DNA of 64,000 nucleotides from Onchidella celtica (GCA_963931925.1 OZ007574.1:37025438-37089437); one strand, 5' to 3'; numbered from the stretch's first letter, positions 47,984 through 58,292 are shown. The notes: generated from the letters alone by a model not told the origin. Made by a program: numbers and translations.

Positions 47984-50315
47984 AAGGACCTTTCCATGTC
48001 ATCAGTAACTTATTATGGTCCGTAGGTAATAACAATAGGACCTTGTCTCCTGGCTTAAAAATTCTCAGTTTGGACCCTCTATCTTTATAGTCTTTTGCTC
48101 TTTTCGAAGCGATACTAGAAGCTTCTTCTGCAATATTCTGACGAGGAGCCCGAGGTGTACGACCCTTATGCGTCGTCTTTTGGCACGCACCGCACGTCTT
48201 ACAATATAACCGTACATCTCTGTATACTGACGGCCAATAAAAATTTTTCAGAACTCTTTGCTTGGTTCTAGCACTTCCCATATGACCCGCTAATGGAACA
48301 TCATGGGCCAGACGCAATACAGTAGCAATTAACGACCGTGGCAGGACGACCTGCTTTTGAACGGAAGCCACTGTGACGTACATACGGAACAGAATGCCCC
48401 CCTGGACAAAAAAGGAAGATGACCCGTTTTTATATTTCCTCGTTTTCTCCGTTCGCGCCTCCTCAAAACATGGACTCAATGATGGGTCCTCCTTCTGTAC
48501 CGTCGCCAAGCGCCCTGGTGTGATATCCAGGTTGACCGCTGGCGTTGCCAAAGGTCTAATTTTACCCTTATCACCTACCTGTCGACGTGTCTCGACTGCG
48601 GCACAAAAGTCAATACCGTTTGATTGCGACCATGCCTGCACATTCTCCTCGGAAGGGGAACCTACCCGAGATACATTACCAATGATGAGCTGGGCGCTTG
48701 GAAAGCAACCAACGACTGCTTCGACTTCCCCGCTAAGGAAAGGCGTATCTATCACTATCTTTGCCATGGGTAATTTCTCTATGGCCCCTGAAAATTGGAT
48801 GCACGGGACAGTCTCACCTGTAAGCTGTGAATCCCGAATGCAGTCCCTATGCACTCCCACAACGGTAGATCCTGTATCTCGTAAAACCGAGACCGGTTCG
48901 TCCCCAACAAACCCCGGATAAACCCTAAGACCACCTCCTGTATGACATGAATTTATAACGGGGATCTTTCTCCCACAAGGTAAAACACCGGAAGATAGTA
49001 ACTTCTCACAACTGGGACACTTAGAATACTGTCCGCCTCCGTTGTCCGATGTAACACACGCAGCCGCATGATGAAATTTATTAGGGGAACATGGATTGGA
49101 GCTACTGTCCACGTTCGCCGCTATCCTACCTGCAGGGCAATTCACGCTGATGTGATCTGCTCTTCCGCAGTTCCAACACTTCGCGGCCCTACAATCGCGT
49201 GAAAAATGCCCCACGCGTCCGCAAGTCCAACATTCCGCTCCCTGTGCTCCGCTAGACCTGGGTCCCCGTGACCCATCGCGACCGGAACTAAAGTCCCTAT
49301 GCCGTCGGTCATCGGCAAAGGTCACAAATCGCCCCCGGCCATTACCGCGACCTAGCCCTCCTGCTCGGTCAAACTTACCGGATCCATATGCAGGTGATTG
49401 GTGATAGCCCCTACGCTGCCCCTGGGCTTGCCCACTATAGGCACCACGCTGACGCGACCTGTCTTTATGTCCTGTCGGCGACCCCTCAACAACGGCGACG
49501 TACCCAGCATCCTGGACGTACGCCCTCGCCACTGGTTTGGACGGATGTGCCGTACGATATGCTTCCGCCAACTTAGACGCCTCCTGCACCGTCGCGGGTT
49601 CGTTTTCTTTCAGGAAAGCCACCAGATCTTTATGGCACGACGCGTACAGCTGGTCACGGATCATTAGGTCTTTTAATTTAGCAAAATCCGCGCCCACATG
49701 CGCCAAGTCCACCCAGTTCGCGAAATATTCTGTTAGTCTCGCGACGAAGGCAGCAAAGTCCTCCCTGGTATCCGCACGTGCTCGCCTAAACTGCTCCCGG
49801 AAATATTCCTCGGTACGCGCAAATCGGCGAAGCAGCAAAGCCTTCAGCTTATCGTAATCTTGCACGTCTTCGCGCTGTAGCTCTTTAAAGTAGGTTAACG
49901 CTCGCCCCTGCAATAGAGACGCCAGGTACGTGGACCATAATTCCTTATTTTCCCCCCATTGCAATTGTGCGTTCAGTTCGAACCTGTAAAGGAAGGCGTC
50001 TATGTCGTCCTTCCGGTCGTCGAACGTAGGCAGCTTAATTCTAACACCACTTTTGTTTTGCCCCTGCCGCTCAACTGTTTCTGTTGGCGCGTTCTTCTTG
50101 ATTTCCAACTCCGCGATTCTTACTCGCGTCTCTCTCTCCTGCTGTTGAGCTTCTAACTCCTTTAACTTTAACTCCCTCTCCTGCTCCTCTCGCTCTCTAT
50201 CCTTAGCATGCTCATCGCGCAATTCTGCCTGCTGCTCTTTAATCCAGCTGCGCAGCTCCTCTCCCTCAAGGCCAAGTTCCGTACCCAATTTCATGAGCTC
50301 ACGGAGATCCGCCAT
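47838..50315 (-). CDS. Gag, protease and integrase fragments of the Gypsy-type element
   Basis: 825 codons, uninterrupted. Residues 30-70 are a charged, probably coiled-coil stretch; 90-250 are a Gypsy-type gag core. Two CCHC knuckles lie at C362-C375 and C380-C393. The protease active site DTGS is at 480-483, with an LIIG flap-end motif at 543-546. Straight after protease comes the integrase HHCC zinc domain (H671, H678, C705, C708), with no RT between. From about residue 725 the sequence jumps to the region after the integrase core, with the GPY motif at 776-778. The DDE catalytic core of perhaps 150-200 residues is deleted in frame. ATG at 50315 lies about 950 bp after the 5' LTR. Confidence 0.9.
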   Translation of the reverse strand: MADLRELMKLGTELGLEGEELRSWIKEQQAELRDEHAKDREREEQERELKLKELEAQQQERETRVRIAELEIKKNAPTETVERQGQNKSGVRIKLPTFDDRKDDIDAFLYRFELNAQLQWGENKELWSTYLASLLQGRALTYFKELQREDVQDYDKLKALLLRRFARTEEYFREQFRRARADTREDFAAFVARLTEYFANWVDLAHVGADFAKLKDLMIRDQLYASCHKDLVAFLKENEPATVQEASKLAEAYRTAHPSKPVARAYVQDAGYVAVVEGSPTGHKDRSRQRGAYSGQAQGQRRGYHQSPAYGSGKFDRAGGLGRGNGRGRFVTFADDRRHRDFSSGRDGSRGPRSSGAQGAECWTCGRVGHFSRDCRAAKCWNCGRADHISVNCPAGRIAANVDSSSNPCSPNKFHHAAACVTSDNGGGQYSKCPSCEKLLSSGVLPCGRKIPVINSCHTGGGLRVYPGFVGDEPVSVLRDTGSTVVGVHRDCIRDSQLTGETVPCIQFSGAIEKLPMAKIVIDTPFLSGEVEAVVGCFPSAQLIIGNVSRVGSPSEENVQAWSQSNGIDFCAAVETRRQVGDKGKIRPLATPAVNLDITPGRLATVQKEDPSLSPCFEEARTEKTRKYKNGSSSFFVQGGILFRMYVTVASVQKQVVLPRSLIATVLRLAHDVPLAGHMGSARTKQRVLKNFYWPSVYRDVRLYCKTCGACQKTTHKGRTPRAPRQNIAEEASSIASKRAKDYKDRGSKLRIFKPGDKVLLLLPTDHNKLLMTWKGPYVIERVVSKVDYAIHIDGSVKVFHVDRLQRFHERPEYLYSHTGIKGHT

Positions 50316-51250
50316 TTCACAGATTTATGGTTATGGTATGTATTATGAGAAAGACCAACCTGTCGGTATGATCACTAACGACACGACCAGAGACCTGAGA
50401 TCACACCAGATATAACAACACTCACTTGTCTCAAATACAATTCAGAAACACACACCTAACCGAACAATTTATAGCATACTGTCTAACTAATTCTATGTTC
50501 ATACAATGTATAGCACTATTAAATAACAAAAGAGAATAGAAAAGACAAGATGAAGAAATTCAGTAGAAGGACCACAAGGACATCAAAGAACAACGAACCA
50601 GACTAGGACAAAGACTTCTAAAAAAAAAATATAATGGGAAAAAAAATTGCAACCTAACTCCGCCGATTACACTACAAGGTACGAACAAGAACAGAGCCTG
50701 AAAAAAAGAACGTATCTACAGATAGGTAAGAGAGGGACAAGAGAAACGTCTTCCTAAAACAACGAGGAAGATGGAACGCCACAATCTAAACAAAAATACA
50801 GGTCCCTACAGAACTATTCACTGTGATGAACGAAGTTCCAAGTTTCCCACACCTTTTTTTTTAAAGGATAAACTAGGTTCAACACAGCAAACGAAAACAG
50901 CCAAAACAGAGAAAAAGACAGATTAAAGGAACAGCCCACAATCCAGGGCACAAAAATTTTGACTTTTACTTAACTTTCACTCAGCGTTTTATTTAACTTG
51001 ACGTATGCCGGAGCTCTGGCTGCTTGTCTCCTCAGGCTGGCACACACACTCTCTGCAGAAATTTAAGTACACATTAATACCTATTCATAAAAATACATAC
51101 ATCAATACATATTCATAAATATACATAAATCATATCATCATGAAATTCCCATTCATCCCACGAACAAGGACAACAGCACGAATTCCTAGCACAACAGAAA
51201 AATAACAAGATATAACGAATACACAATGTCAAAATGACCACAGGTAAACA
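50316..51250 (-). other. Leader region of the LTR element
   Basis: Non-coding between primer site and gag start. Probably holds packaging signals, but none can be identified by eye. Confidence 0.6.
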
Positions 51251-51262
51251 GGACGAGCCCCA
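51251..51262 (-). promoter_or_regulatory. Putative tRNA primer binding site
   Basis: On the minus strand TGGGGCTCGTCC begins two bases after the 5' LTR. It resembles a site for tRNA-Pro (TGGGGGCTCGT) with one G fewer. The tRNA assignment is tentative. Confidence 0.6.
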
Positions 51263-51264
51263 AA

Positions 51265-52458
51265 TGTCACAAATCCCAGACTGGGAGATGTAGTAAGTTA
51301 TGACAGGACAACAATCACGAACGAACAAGTTTAACACTTAACAGAACAACCCATCAGACTCACACATTTACTAAACATAATTATACAGATAATAGCGCAA
51401 TTACATACATTATATTATTGAAATTAACTGCCGTACAACGGCCTTATTCTCACATGCACTCTTCCTCGGATCCACAACCCGGTAGTTACTTCCTAAAGGC
51501 ACTTCGGCCTCAGCCTCTCCCCTCAGGGTCTTAATAGCACATTAATAATTCACTGGCACCGCAGTCTCTCAATATCACCTTCCTATTGTCATACACCTTA
51601 GCATTCCACTAGCACCTCAGCAGGGCAATAGCACATTATCGTTTCAATAGCCCATCAACATGGCAATAGTACATTATCATTTCAATAGCCCATCAACATG
51701 GCAATAGTACATTATCACATTCACGCTCATATCTACGTCCCTGTCCGTGGCCAGACTGCCACGACTTTATGTGCCTCTACTGTCCTGCACCGACAGCCTC
51801 ACTCTTGGCCTATGTGTGGCCCCCGGCCCTATGCTGGCCTATCCCCTGTGCTCACCGAGGTGGGTCTTTGGCCCGTCCCCGACACCTACAAGAATAACAT
51901 TACATTGGTATAATACCCTACCATTTCTATTCACTCCACCTCTCCTTACAACCCATGAAGCGTACACACAATAGTTCACCTTTCACTCACCAATCATCTT
52001 ACGGTAACACACCTCCATCGGAGTACACACTACTCACTCGCGCTACAAATCCATGAACTCAACTTTCATCTATCGCTCATGGCGCACATTGCTATATCCA
52101 ATATCAAGGACTTCCACATTCCTCACATATACTTATTTACATCATGGTAATAGACGAATATAATATAATACATCAATCATAATTATCAATCAACGTTCTA
52201 CCTACCAGTCATCACTGGAAAAAACACTCTCATCCGTCTTCCGACTGCTCCCCTTATGTTCGCCCGCTGGGCTCTTACTAGCGTCCGTTCTCTTTGGACT
52301 ATCTCTGTGCAGTGAACTGGTAATACAGCGCCCTCGCCTCCTTCAGACACCCCACAACTCACAACATGCACGCTTTAACTTACTTGTCTACGTGCGTTAA
52401 TTTTACTCTCCTCCTTTCCCCCCGTAATTATTAACTATCGCTCACTCCACTCGTGACA
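51265..52458 (-). repeat. 5' LTR of the Gypsy-type element
   Basis: 1194 bp. Differences from the 3' LTR that I could find: one base near 51295, one near 51370, and one extra C in the C run near 52420. It should carry the promoter and polyadenylation signals. Confidence 0.95.
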
Positions 52459-52675
52459 CATAATACTAAAGCCGTCAACGGAATGTCAAGTTGGAACAAG
52501 TGGAGTTAGCACTCCGACAATCCAGATTTGGGACGCGCAGACATTAAGTACCCACATTCGTTAAACCTTCTAGAATTGTTTTTTGCTTGTTTAATTTTCT
52601 ATCTTGTTAACATTTTTTGTCCTGACGGAGGTTACTATGCCGAAAGCTTGAGTTGTCCTTCTTTTCCTGTGCGTT
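52459..52675. other. Host DNA between two retroelements
   Basis: About 217 bp from the CATAA duplication to the LINE's target duplication. No feature. Confidence 0.5.
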
Positions 52676-52808
52676 TAATTGTATTTCTGCTATTGTATGA
52701 CAGTACACAATACAGCCTGCCACTGTCACCCCCACTGTCTTGTGGGTCATCTCGGGAGAGAGGAGGACTAGGGGAAGGTAACCCTGAATACAAATACCAC
52801 ACTGCCTT

Positions 52809-53183
52809 GTGTGTCGCTATGATAGCAAAGGCTATGGGAGTAAACCCAGACAGAAAATCAGGAGTGGAGACCCGAAGGTGGCTGTCAGGGAGAACTGCAT
52901 CAAACTGGCTTCCAGCATCTCCTGCAGCTGGACTAGTTCCAAATGTATTGACCTGGTCTCTCCTTTGGGTTTAACTAGAATGGCAGAGAGAGTGGTGGTG
53001 CCTCTGGGCAAAGCACCATCTCTTAAAAATAGCCCAGGCAAGGCAGCAAAACGAGGAGGCGTTTGCTCGGGCTTGGCAAGCGTCTGTCTCTCCTCTATAA
53101 GCCCACCCATTTCCGATTTGGAGAGGACACTCCAGCCATCCGTCACGGATGGGCACAACACGGGAGGTGGCAGTTACCGGTGA
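52809..53183 (+). other. Small open frame in the LINE 5' region
   Basis: 124 codons, basic and Ser/Cys-rich, matching nothing I recognise. It ends 170 bp before the frame of the main protein opens. It may be an ORF1 remnant or plain 5' UTR. Confidence 0.25.
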
Positions 53184-53436
53184 TAAGCTCAATCCATTTG
53201 GCGTACGGATGAGCGCCAGGGGTCCCCTCTGTCGGTGGGAGCGGCTTTTCAGCTGCATTGATCAACTACCGCCCGCCGTAACCTGGGCAGCCCCCAGGCA
53301 GTTGGGTGTTGTTCCGCCACGTCGGCCTGCTTCATAAGGTGGTTGGAGCTAGACCAAAAGTCAAAAAGCTGACGTAAAGTGTGCACCTGGCAAAAACAGA
53401 AAAATACTAAAACTTGGTACCTGGAACGTCAGAACA

Positions 53437-56400
53437 ATGCGCCCAGGCTTGCAACAGCAAGATCTCACTGATATTGACTCCATCAGGAAATCCCAAATTA
53501 TTGATCGAGAACTTCAGCTACTAAACATCGACATCGCTGCCCTTCAAGAAACTCGACTTCCCGACTCCGGGTCAGTCAAAGAAGAAAACTACACCTTCTT
53601 CTGGCAGGGCCTTAGCAGCGAACAGCCGAGAATCCACGGCGTGGGCTTCGCTGTAAAAAACTCCCTTATCAATTCGATCGCAACTCCAACTGGAGTGTCA
53701 GAACGCATCATGACACTCAGACTGAACACCTGGTCTGGTTTTACCAACATTATCTGTGTCTATGCCCCAACACTTACCTCCTCTGACGAGACCAAAGACA
53801 TTTTCTACGAGACATTGCAGAGGACTCTCCACAACATCCCTCTCACCGAAGGCCTGCTAATTCTGGGTGACTTTAACGCTCGAGTGGGAGCAGATCACTT
53901 CGCATGGCCAAAGTGCATTGGGCACTTCGGCATTGGCAACATCAACGAAAACGGGCAGCGCCTTCTGGAGCTATGCTCCGTAAACTCATTATGTGTTACA
54001 AACACGTACTTTGACCTTAAGAGATGCCAAAGAACATCATGGCGCCATCCCAGGTCTGGCCATTGGCATCAATTAGATCTTATTCTCTCAAGGAGGAAGA
54101 GTTTGGGCTGTATAAAAATAACTCGTTCCCTCCACAGTGCTGACTGTGACACCGACCATGCACTGGTAGTCAGCAAAATCAAAATTTCGGCCAAGAAAAT
54201 ATACAGATCAAAAGCCCCTTCAATCCCTAAGATCAATGTAACAGCAATCAAAGATGAATCAAATAGAAAGTCATTTGAAAAGTTATTTGCTGAAAGCATG
54301 GATAATGTCACCCAATGTGACTCGGTAGATGAAACATGGAACACTCTCAGTTCAAAAATTCATGACTGTGCCATCAAGTCTTTTGGACAGCATAAAGTTT
54401 CAAACAACGACTGGGTAGCCCAGAACAGCGAAATTCTCCTACCTCTCATTGAGCAAAAGAAATCTGCTTTCAATGAGTATAACAAAAATTGCAATCAGAG
54501 TACAAAAACTTGTTTGAAAAATGCAAAAGCTAAACTTCAGCTGGAGGTAAGACGTTGCGCCAACAAATACTGGACAGACTTGTGTAACAGCATACAAGAG
54601 GCAAATGAAAAGGGAGATATGAAAACCGCCTTTAGTCAGATGAAAGTAGCTCTTGGGCCAATCATCACCAAAAGCGCCCCACTTAAGTCTGTAAATGGTG
54701 AACCCATCACAGATAAAAATGAACAACTGAATAGGTGGGTAGAGCATTACTCTCTGTTGTATTCAACTGAGAAAAATATTCCACCAGATTTTGAGGAACA
54801 CCTCCAAAAACTGCCAATAATGGCCGAACTTGACGCTGAACCTTCCTTAGTCGAGCTTTCCAATGCAATCGACCACCTGTCTGCTGGAAAAGCCACAGGA
54901 AGTGACAACATTCCTGCAGAGGTATTAAAAGACCTAAAAGGCCCACTATTACCACACCTGTATAATCTGTTACTGCAGTGTTGGAAAGAAGGCGTGATAC
55001 CACATGATATGAGAGACGCCAAAATTGTCACACTTTACAAGAACAAAGGAGACAAAGGCGACTGCAACAACTATCGAGGCATATCCCTCCTCAGCATTAC
55101 TGGAAAGGCTTTTGCTCGCGTCATCCTCTGCCGCCTTCAACAACTGGCGGAAAAAGTCTTACCAGAAACACAATGTGGCTTTCGAAGCAAACGATCAACT
55201 ATTGACATGATATTTGCACTTCGGCAAATCCAAGAAAAATGTAAAGAACAAAACAGGCCGCTTATAACATGCTTTGTGGACCTAACAAAGGCTTTCGACA
55301 CCGTAAGCCGATCTGGCCTGTATGCAGTCCTTAAATCCATAGGCTGTCCACCAACATTGCTAAAACTTATTGCATCCTTCCACACTGACATGAGGGCATG
55401 TGTCAACTTTGAGGGCTGCACATCCAATTCATTTGCTGTAAACAGCGGTGTGAAGCAGGGATGTGTTCTTGCTCCTACCTTATTTGGTATATATTTTGCA
55501 GCCCTACTCAAGAATGCCTTTGGTCAATGTTCAGGTGGAGTACTTATTAACACCAGAGTGGACGGCTCCATTTTTAATGTTGCCAGACTAAAAGCAAAAT
55601 CTCGTACAGAGCATATTATGTTGCAAGAGCTCCTCTTCGCAGATGATGCTGCAATCGTGGCCCACGATGAAACCACGCTCCAGGCTCTCATCAATAGCCT
55701 TGCCAAAGCCTGTGACAAATTCATGCTAAAGATCAGTGTCTCAAAAACTGTAGTTTTGACACAAGGCTTGAGAAACCCCAACCCAATCATGCTGAATGGC
55801 TCTCCTCTGGAGCAAGTGGGAAAATTCTGCTACCTAGGCTCAACCATCAATGGTAGCACAGACATAACAACTGAAATAAATGCCAGAATAGGAAAGGCGG
55901 CCACAGCTTTTGGCAAACTCTCAAAAAGGGTGTGGAACAATAGCAAGCTGACCATCAAAACAAAGGTACTCGTGTACCAAACTTGCGTCCTAAGCACCCT
56001 GCTGTATGGCTCAGAGACATGGACCACCTACTCCAAACATGAAAGATCCCTCAACTCCTTCCACCTTCGCTGCCTACGCAAAATTCTCAAGATCAAGTGG
56101 CAAGACAGGATCTCAAATATCGAATTTCTGAGCCGAGCCAACATTCCATCAACTCAGGCTCTCCTAGACAAAAAAAGACTGCGGTGGCTTGGACATCTCC
56201 ACCGTATGGAAAATGATCGCATCCCCAGACAAATTCTCTACGGGGAACTTGCTACTGGCAACCGACCCAGAGGTAGGCCACATCTGCGATTCAAAGACAC
56301 TTGCAAGGTCACGATGAAAGCATTCAACATCGACCCCAATGAATGGGAGAACCTTGCAAATGATCGAAGCAGATGGAGACAAAAATTGCGCAGTGGCACG

Positions 56401-56568
56401 CTCGCAATAGACTTCAGGGCAAAAGAAACATACCTGACAAAACGACAGAGGCGGAATGAAAACACTCGCCAAAGTGAACCCAAAAGACTGACCTGCAATC
56501 ACTGCCATCGCACTCTCGGGTCAAACATTGATAGAATAAGCCACGAGAGAAGCTGTCAGTCAAAGTGA
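53437..56568 (+). CDS. LINE endonuclease / reverse transcriptase, intact
   Basis: 1043 codons with no stop or frameshift. The N-terminal APE-type endonuclease has QET (E38), GDFN (D145), LDLIL (about 213-217) and TDH (D240, H241). RT follows: NYRGISLL near 545, FVDLTKAFDT with D615, SGVKQGCVLAPTLF near 680 and FADD at 734-737. The C-terminal tail has RWLGHLHRMENDR (about 916) and ends in a CCHC finger (C1020, C1023, H1036, C1040). The first endonuclease motif, KLGTWNVRTM, lies just upstream and overlaps this ATG; the frame is open from 53353 without an earlier ATG. So translation starts either at this methionine, losing part of the motif, or at a non-ATG codon. It nicks target DNA and primes cDNA there. 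Confidence 0.93.
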   Translation: MRPGLQQQDLTDIDSIRKSQIIDRELQLLNIDIAALQETRLPDSGSVKEENYTFFWQGLSSEQPRIHGVGFAVKNSLINSIATPTGVSERIMTLRLNTWSGFTNIICVYAPTLTSSDETKDIFYETLQRTLHNIPLTEGLLILGDFNARVGADHFAWPKCIGHFGIGNINENGQRLLELCSVNSLCVTNTYFDLKRCQRTSWRHPRSGHWHQLDLILSRRKSLGCIKITRSLHSADCDTDHALVVSKIKISAKKIYRSKAPSIPKINVTAIKDESNRKSFEKLFAESMDNVTQCDSVDETWNTLSSKIHDCAIKSFGQHKVSNNDWVAQNSEILLPLIEQKKSAFNEYNKNCNQSTKTCLKNAKAKLQLEVRRCANKYWTDLCNSIQEANEKGDMKTAFSQMKVALGPIITKSAPLKSVNGEPITDKNEQLNRWVEHYSLLYSTEKNIPPDFEEHLQKLPIMAELDAEPSLVELSNAIDHLSAGKATGSDNIPAEVLKDLKGPLLPHLYNLLLQCWKEGVIPHDMRDAKIVTLYKNKGDKGDCNNYRGISLLSITGKAFARVILCRLQQLAEKVLPETQCGFRSKRSTIDMIFALRQIQEKCKEQNRPLITCFVDLTKAFDTVSRSGLYAVLKSIGCPPTLLKLIASFHTDMRACVNFEGCTSNSFAVNSGVKQGCVLAPTLFGIYFAALLKNAFGQCSGGVLINTRVDGSIFNVARLKAKSRTEHIMLQELLFADDAAIVAHDETTLQALINSLAKACDKFMLKISVSKTVVLTQGLRNPNPIMLNGSPLEQVGKFCYLGSTINGSTDITTEINARIGKAATAFGKLSKRVWNNSKLTIKTKVLVYQTCVLSTLLYGSETWTTYSKHERSLNSFHLRCLRKILKIKWQDRISNIEFLSRANIPSTQALLDKKRLRWLGHLHRMENDRIPRQILYGELATGNRPRGRPHLRFKDTCKVTMKAFNIDPNEWENLANDRSRWRQKLRSGTLAIDFRAKETYLTKRQRRNENTRQSEPKRLTCNHCHRTLGSNIDRISHERSCQSK

Positions 56569-56631
56569 AAGTGAATATTCTAGCTGCTAAGACCGTCTGT
56601 AAAGACGCTAAAGGCCATATATAATTGTATT

Positions 56632-57407
56632 GTTTCTGTATTATTTCTTACCCGAGGCTTTGCTACATACAACTTTTTCTTTTTCCCATATCTTGACTTG
56701 GCTTCGGGCATTACTTTTTCTGGGTTGTTTTTTCAAATAATAATTTTATGTATCTTTTGCCCCCCCCCCTCTTTCCCCCCAAAAAATCAAATGGGGAATA
56801 TCTAAACATGGTTTCGTTCCCTAAGAATTTTTTTTCTATTTTTACGTTTGCATACAAAAAGCAGGCCTTTTCGTTGTGTGAACGAATCAAATATTCAGTT
56901 CCTCGCACTGATAACTATCATTAATTCATCATTTTTCTAATAAAATTGAAACACAGTTTACAAAAAAATTATAAAGATTGTGCAACATTTTGAAATGACA
57001 ACATTGGTTATTTGTGGTTGAAATCTAATCTAGAACAGATTTTGCCTTGGGGATGCGTTACGGAATGTTAAGCCACAGCTTTTAGGCCTACGGCCTAAAA
57101 ATTTACGAGCTATACTACTTAGACAAGGACAGAGTTCATATAATAATGGCAACTTTAAAATGACAGGATCGGTGGCCAATATCCCTGTGATATTATGCAA
57201 GCTCAAAAGGCCCTAAATTATAGCTAAGAGATCCAACAAAGATGAGCGAGCGTTCATGTCAGCACGTGAAAGCTTCTTCGTAAATGAATGTTTTCTTCTG
57301 TCGTGTCCCGTTTCTTCTTCTTGAACATCTTCCTAGCCATCTCATTATCATTGTGTTTGGCCTTCCTTTATAATTATTCTTGGCCTTTTGTTTTCCTATC
57401 TCATCTC
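56632..57407. other. Non-coding DNA
   Basis: Nothing recognised apart from a C run near 56760. Confidence 0.4.
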
Positions 57408-57727
57408 TGCAGTTCTCTCTCTCTCTCTCTCTCTCTTCTCAAACATACACTCACCCATTGTCCCCTTCCTCTCTCCCTCTCTCACTTCTCCCCCCTTCTC
57501 GATTTCTCTCTCTCTTTCTGTCTTCCTGTTTCTCTCTCTCTCTTTTTTGCTTCTCGCTCTGTCTCTTTTTCTCTCTCTCTCTCCCATCTGTCTCTTTCTC
57601 CCCCTCTCTCTTGTTCTTTCTTTATATCGCTTCCTCTCTCATTCTCGTTCTCCCTCCCTCTTTCTCTCTCCCTCTCCTCTCTCTCTCTATCTCTCTCTCG
57701 TCTCCCCCCCCCTTCTCTCTCTCATGT
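57408..57727 (+). repeat. CT-rich low-complexity tract
   Basis: About 320 bp of TCTCTC with interspersed TTTC and CCC. Three overlapping open frames (Ser/Leu/Phe-rich) result from the composition. Confidence 0.95.
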
Positions 57728-58284
57728 CCCGTCTCTTTCTCCAATTTGGCATGGATTATTAATTTTGACTGTTTTATTCGATACACAGCCTGGAATCGAT
57801 TTTGGTATAGCTCTATAACTTGCTTTGTTAAAGAAATAAATAATTAGTACTAAGCTGTTTAATTTATTACCACAGTTGACCACCGTAGTATGTACACTCT
57901 CTAGAACCCCTCCCCGCTCCTCTCTCCCCATGGATGCATCCATGCGCTGGAGGCGACCACTCCTCTCCCCCCCCCCCCACCACCCAGCATGTCCAAGAGT
58001 GAGTGAGTATGCTAACTATGATTATTGTCAGAGTGAGCAAACAATGCACAGTGTTTATTATACAAATAACCTGAAGAGCTAACTTTTGATCTAATCATGT
58101 ATATCGTTTTTTATACCATATGATCAGAGCAGAACGCTCACCCCCCCCCCCCCGCGCCCCTGCCTTCTCACGCCATTCACGCCTTTCGTAATTATACGGG
58201 TGGGCGACAGCCCCCCCCCCCCAATCCCACCTTTCCGCCTTCCCGAGCATACGTACTTTGTGAAGATCCCCAATGTACATATAA
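57728..58284. other. Non-coding DNA with C runs
   Basis: C homopolymers at about 57967, 58140 and 58210. No gene. Confidence 0.45.
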
Positions 58285-58292
58285 TAATATAA

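Larger units (their letters stand above)
45482..52458 (-). mobile_element. Gypsy-type LTR retrotransposon, defective, recently inserted
   Basis: Complete LTR-to-LTR structure of 6977 bp on the minus strand, flanked by the 5-bp duplication CATAA (45477-45481 and 52459-52463). The two LTRs differ at only about three positions, so insertion was recent. Reading 5' to 3' on the minus strand: 5' LTR, primer site, leader, gag with zinc knuckles, protease, integrase zinc domain, integrase C-terminal GPY domain, RT (last part), RNase H, polypurine tract, 3' LTR. Integrase before RT is the order described for Gmr1-like Ty3/Gypsy elements. The integrase catalytic core and the first part of RT are missing, so it must have depended on a helper. 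Confidence 0.92.
52686..56623 (+). mobile_element. Apparently full-length RTE-like LINE
   Basis: A 3.9-kb non-LTR retrotransposon with about 750 bp of 5' sequence, one long endonuclease-RT frame, and a short 3' UTR ending AAAGGCCATATATA. TAATTGTATT occurs at 52676-52685 and again at 56622-56631, a 10-bp target duplication that fixes the 5' end, though its last bases overlap the element's own 3' end. The 3' end agrees with the truncated copy ending at 13310. It has no RNase H and no poly-A tail. The RTE-like label rests on the single frame, the GTWNVRTM and GDFNARVG motifs and the absence of RNase H. Confidence 0.82.

Noticed and set aside
48373-49857. Plus-strand open frames of 89-182 codons
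   Set aside because: They are antisense shadows of the 825-codon gag-pol frame.
45915-51974. Identical 71- and 75-codon frames at 45.9 and 51.7 kb
   Set aside because: They lie in the two LTRs and are duplicated with them; no known LTR protein resembles them.
45482-52458. Endogenous retrovirus with envelope
   Set aside because: No frame between RNase H and the 3' LTR could be an envelope. The gag and RNase H features fit a Gypsy-type retrotransposon.
52528-52974. 148-codon frame near the LINE start
   Set aside because: It spans the border between host DNA and the element's 5' end, so it cannot be an element gene.
54069-56508. Minus-strand open frames under the LINE, and the same set under the copy at 12.3-13.3 kb
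   Set aside because: Antisense shadows of the RT frame, duplicated only because the element is.
57288-57847. Three overlapping Ser/Leu/Phe-rich frames resembling membrane proteins
   Set aside because: They arise from CT-rich low-complexity DNA, in all three frames at once.
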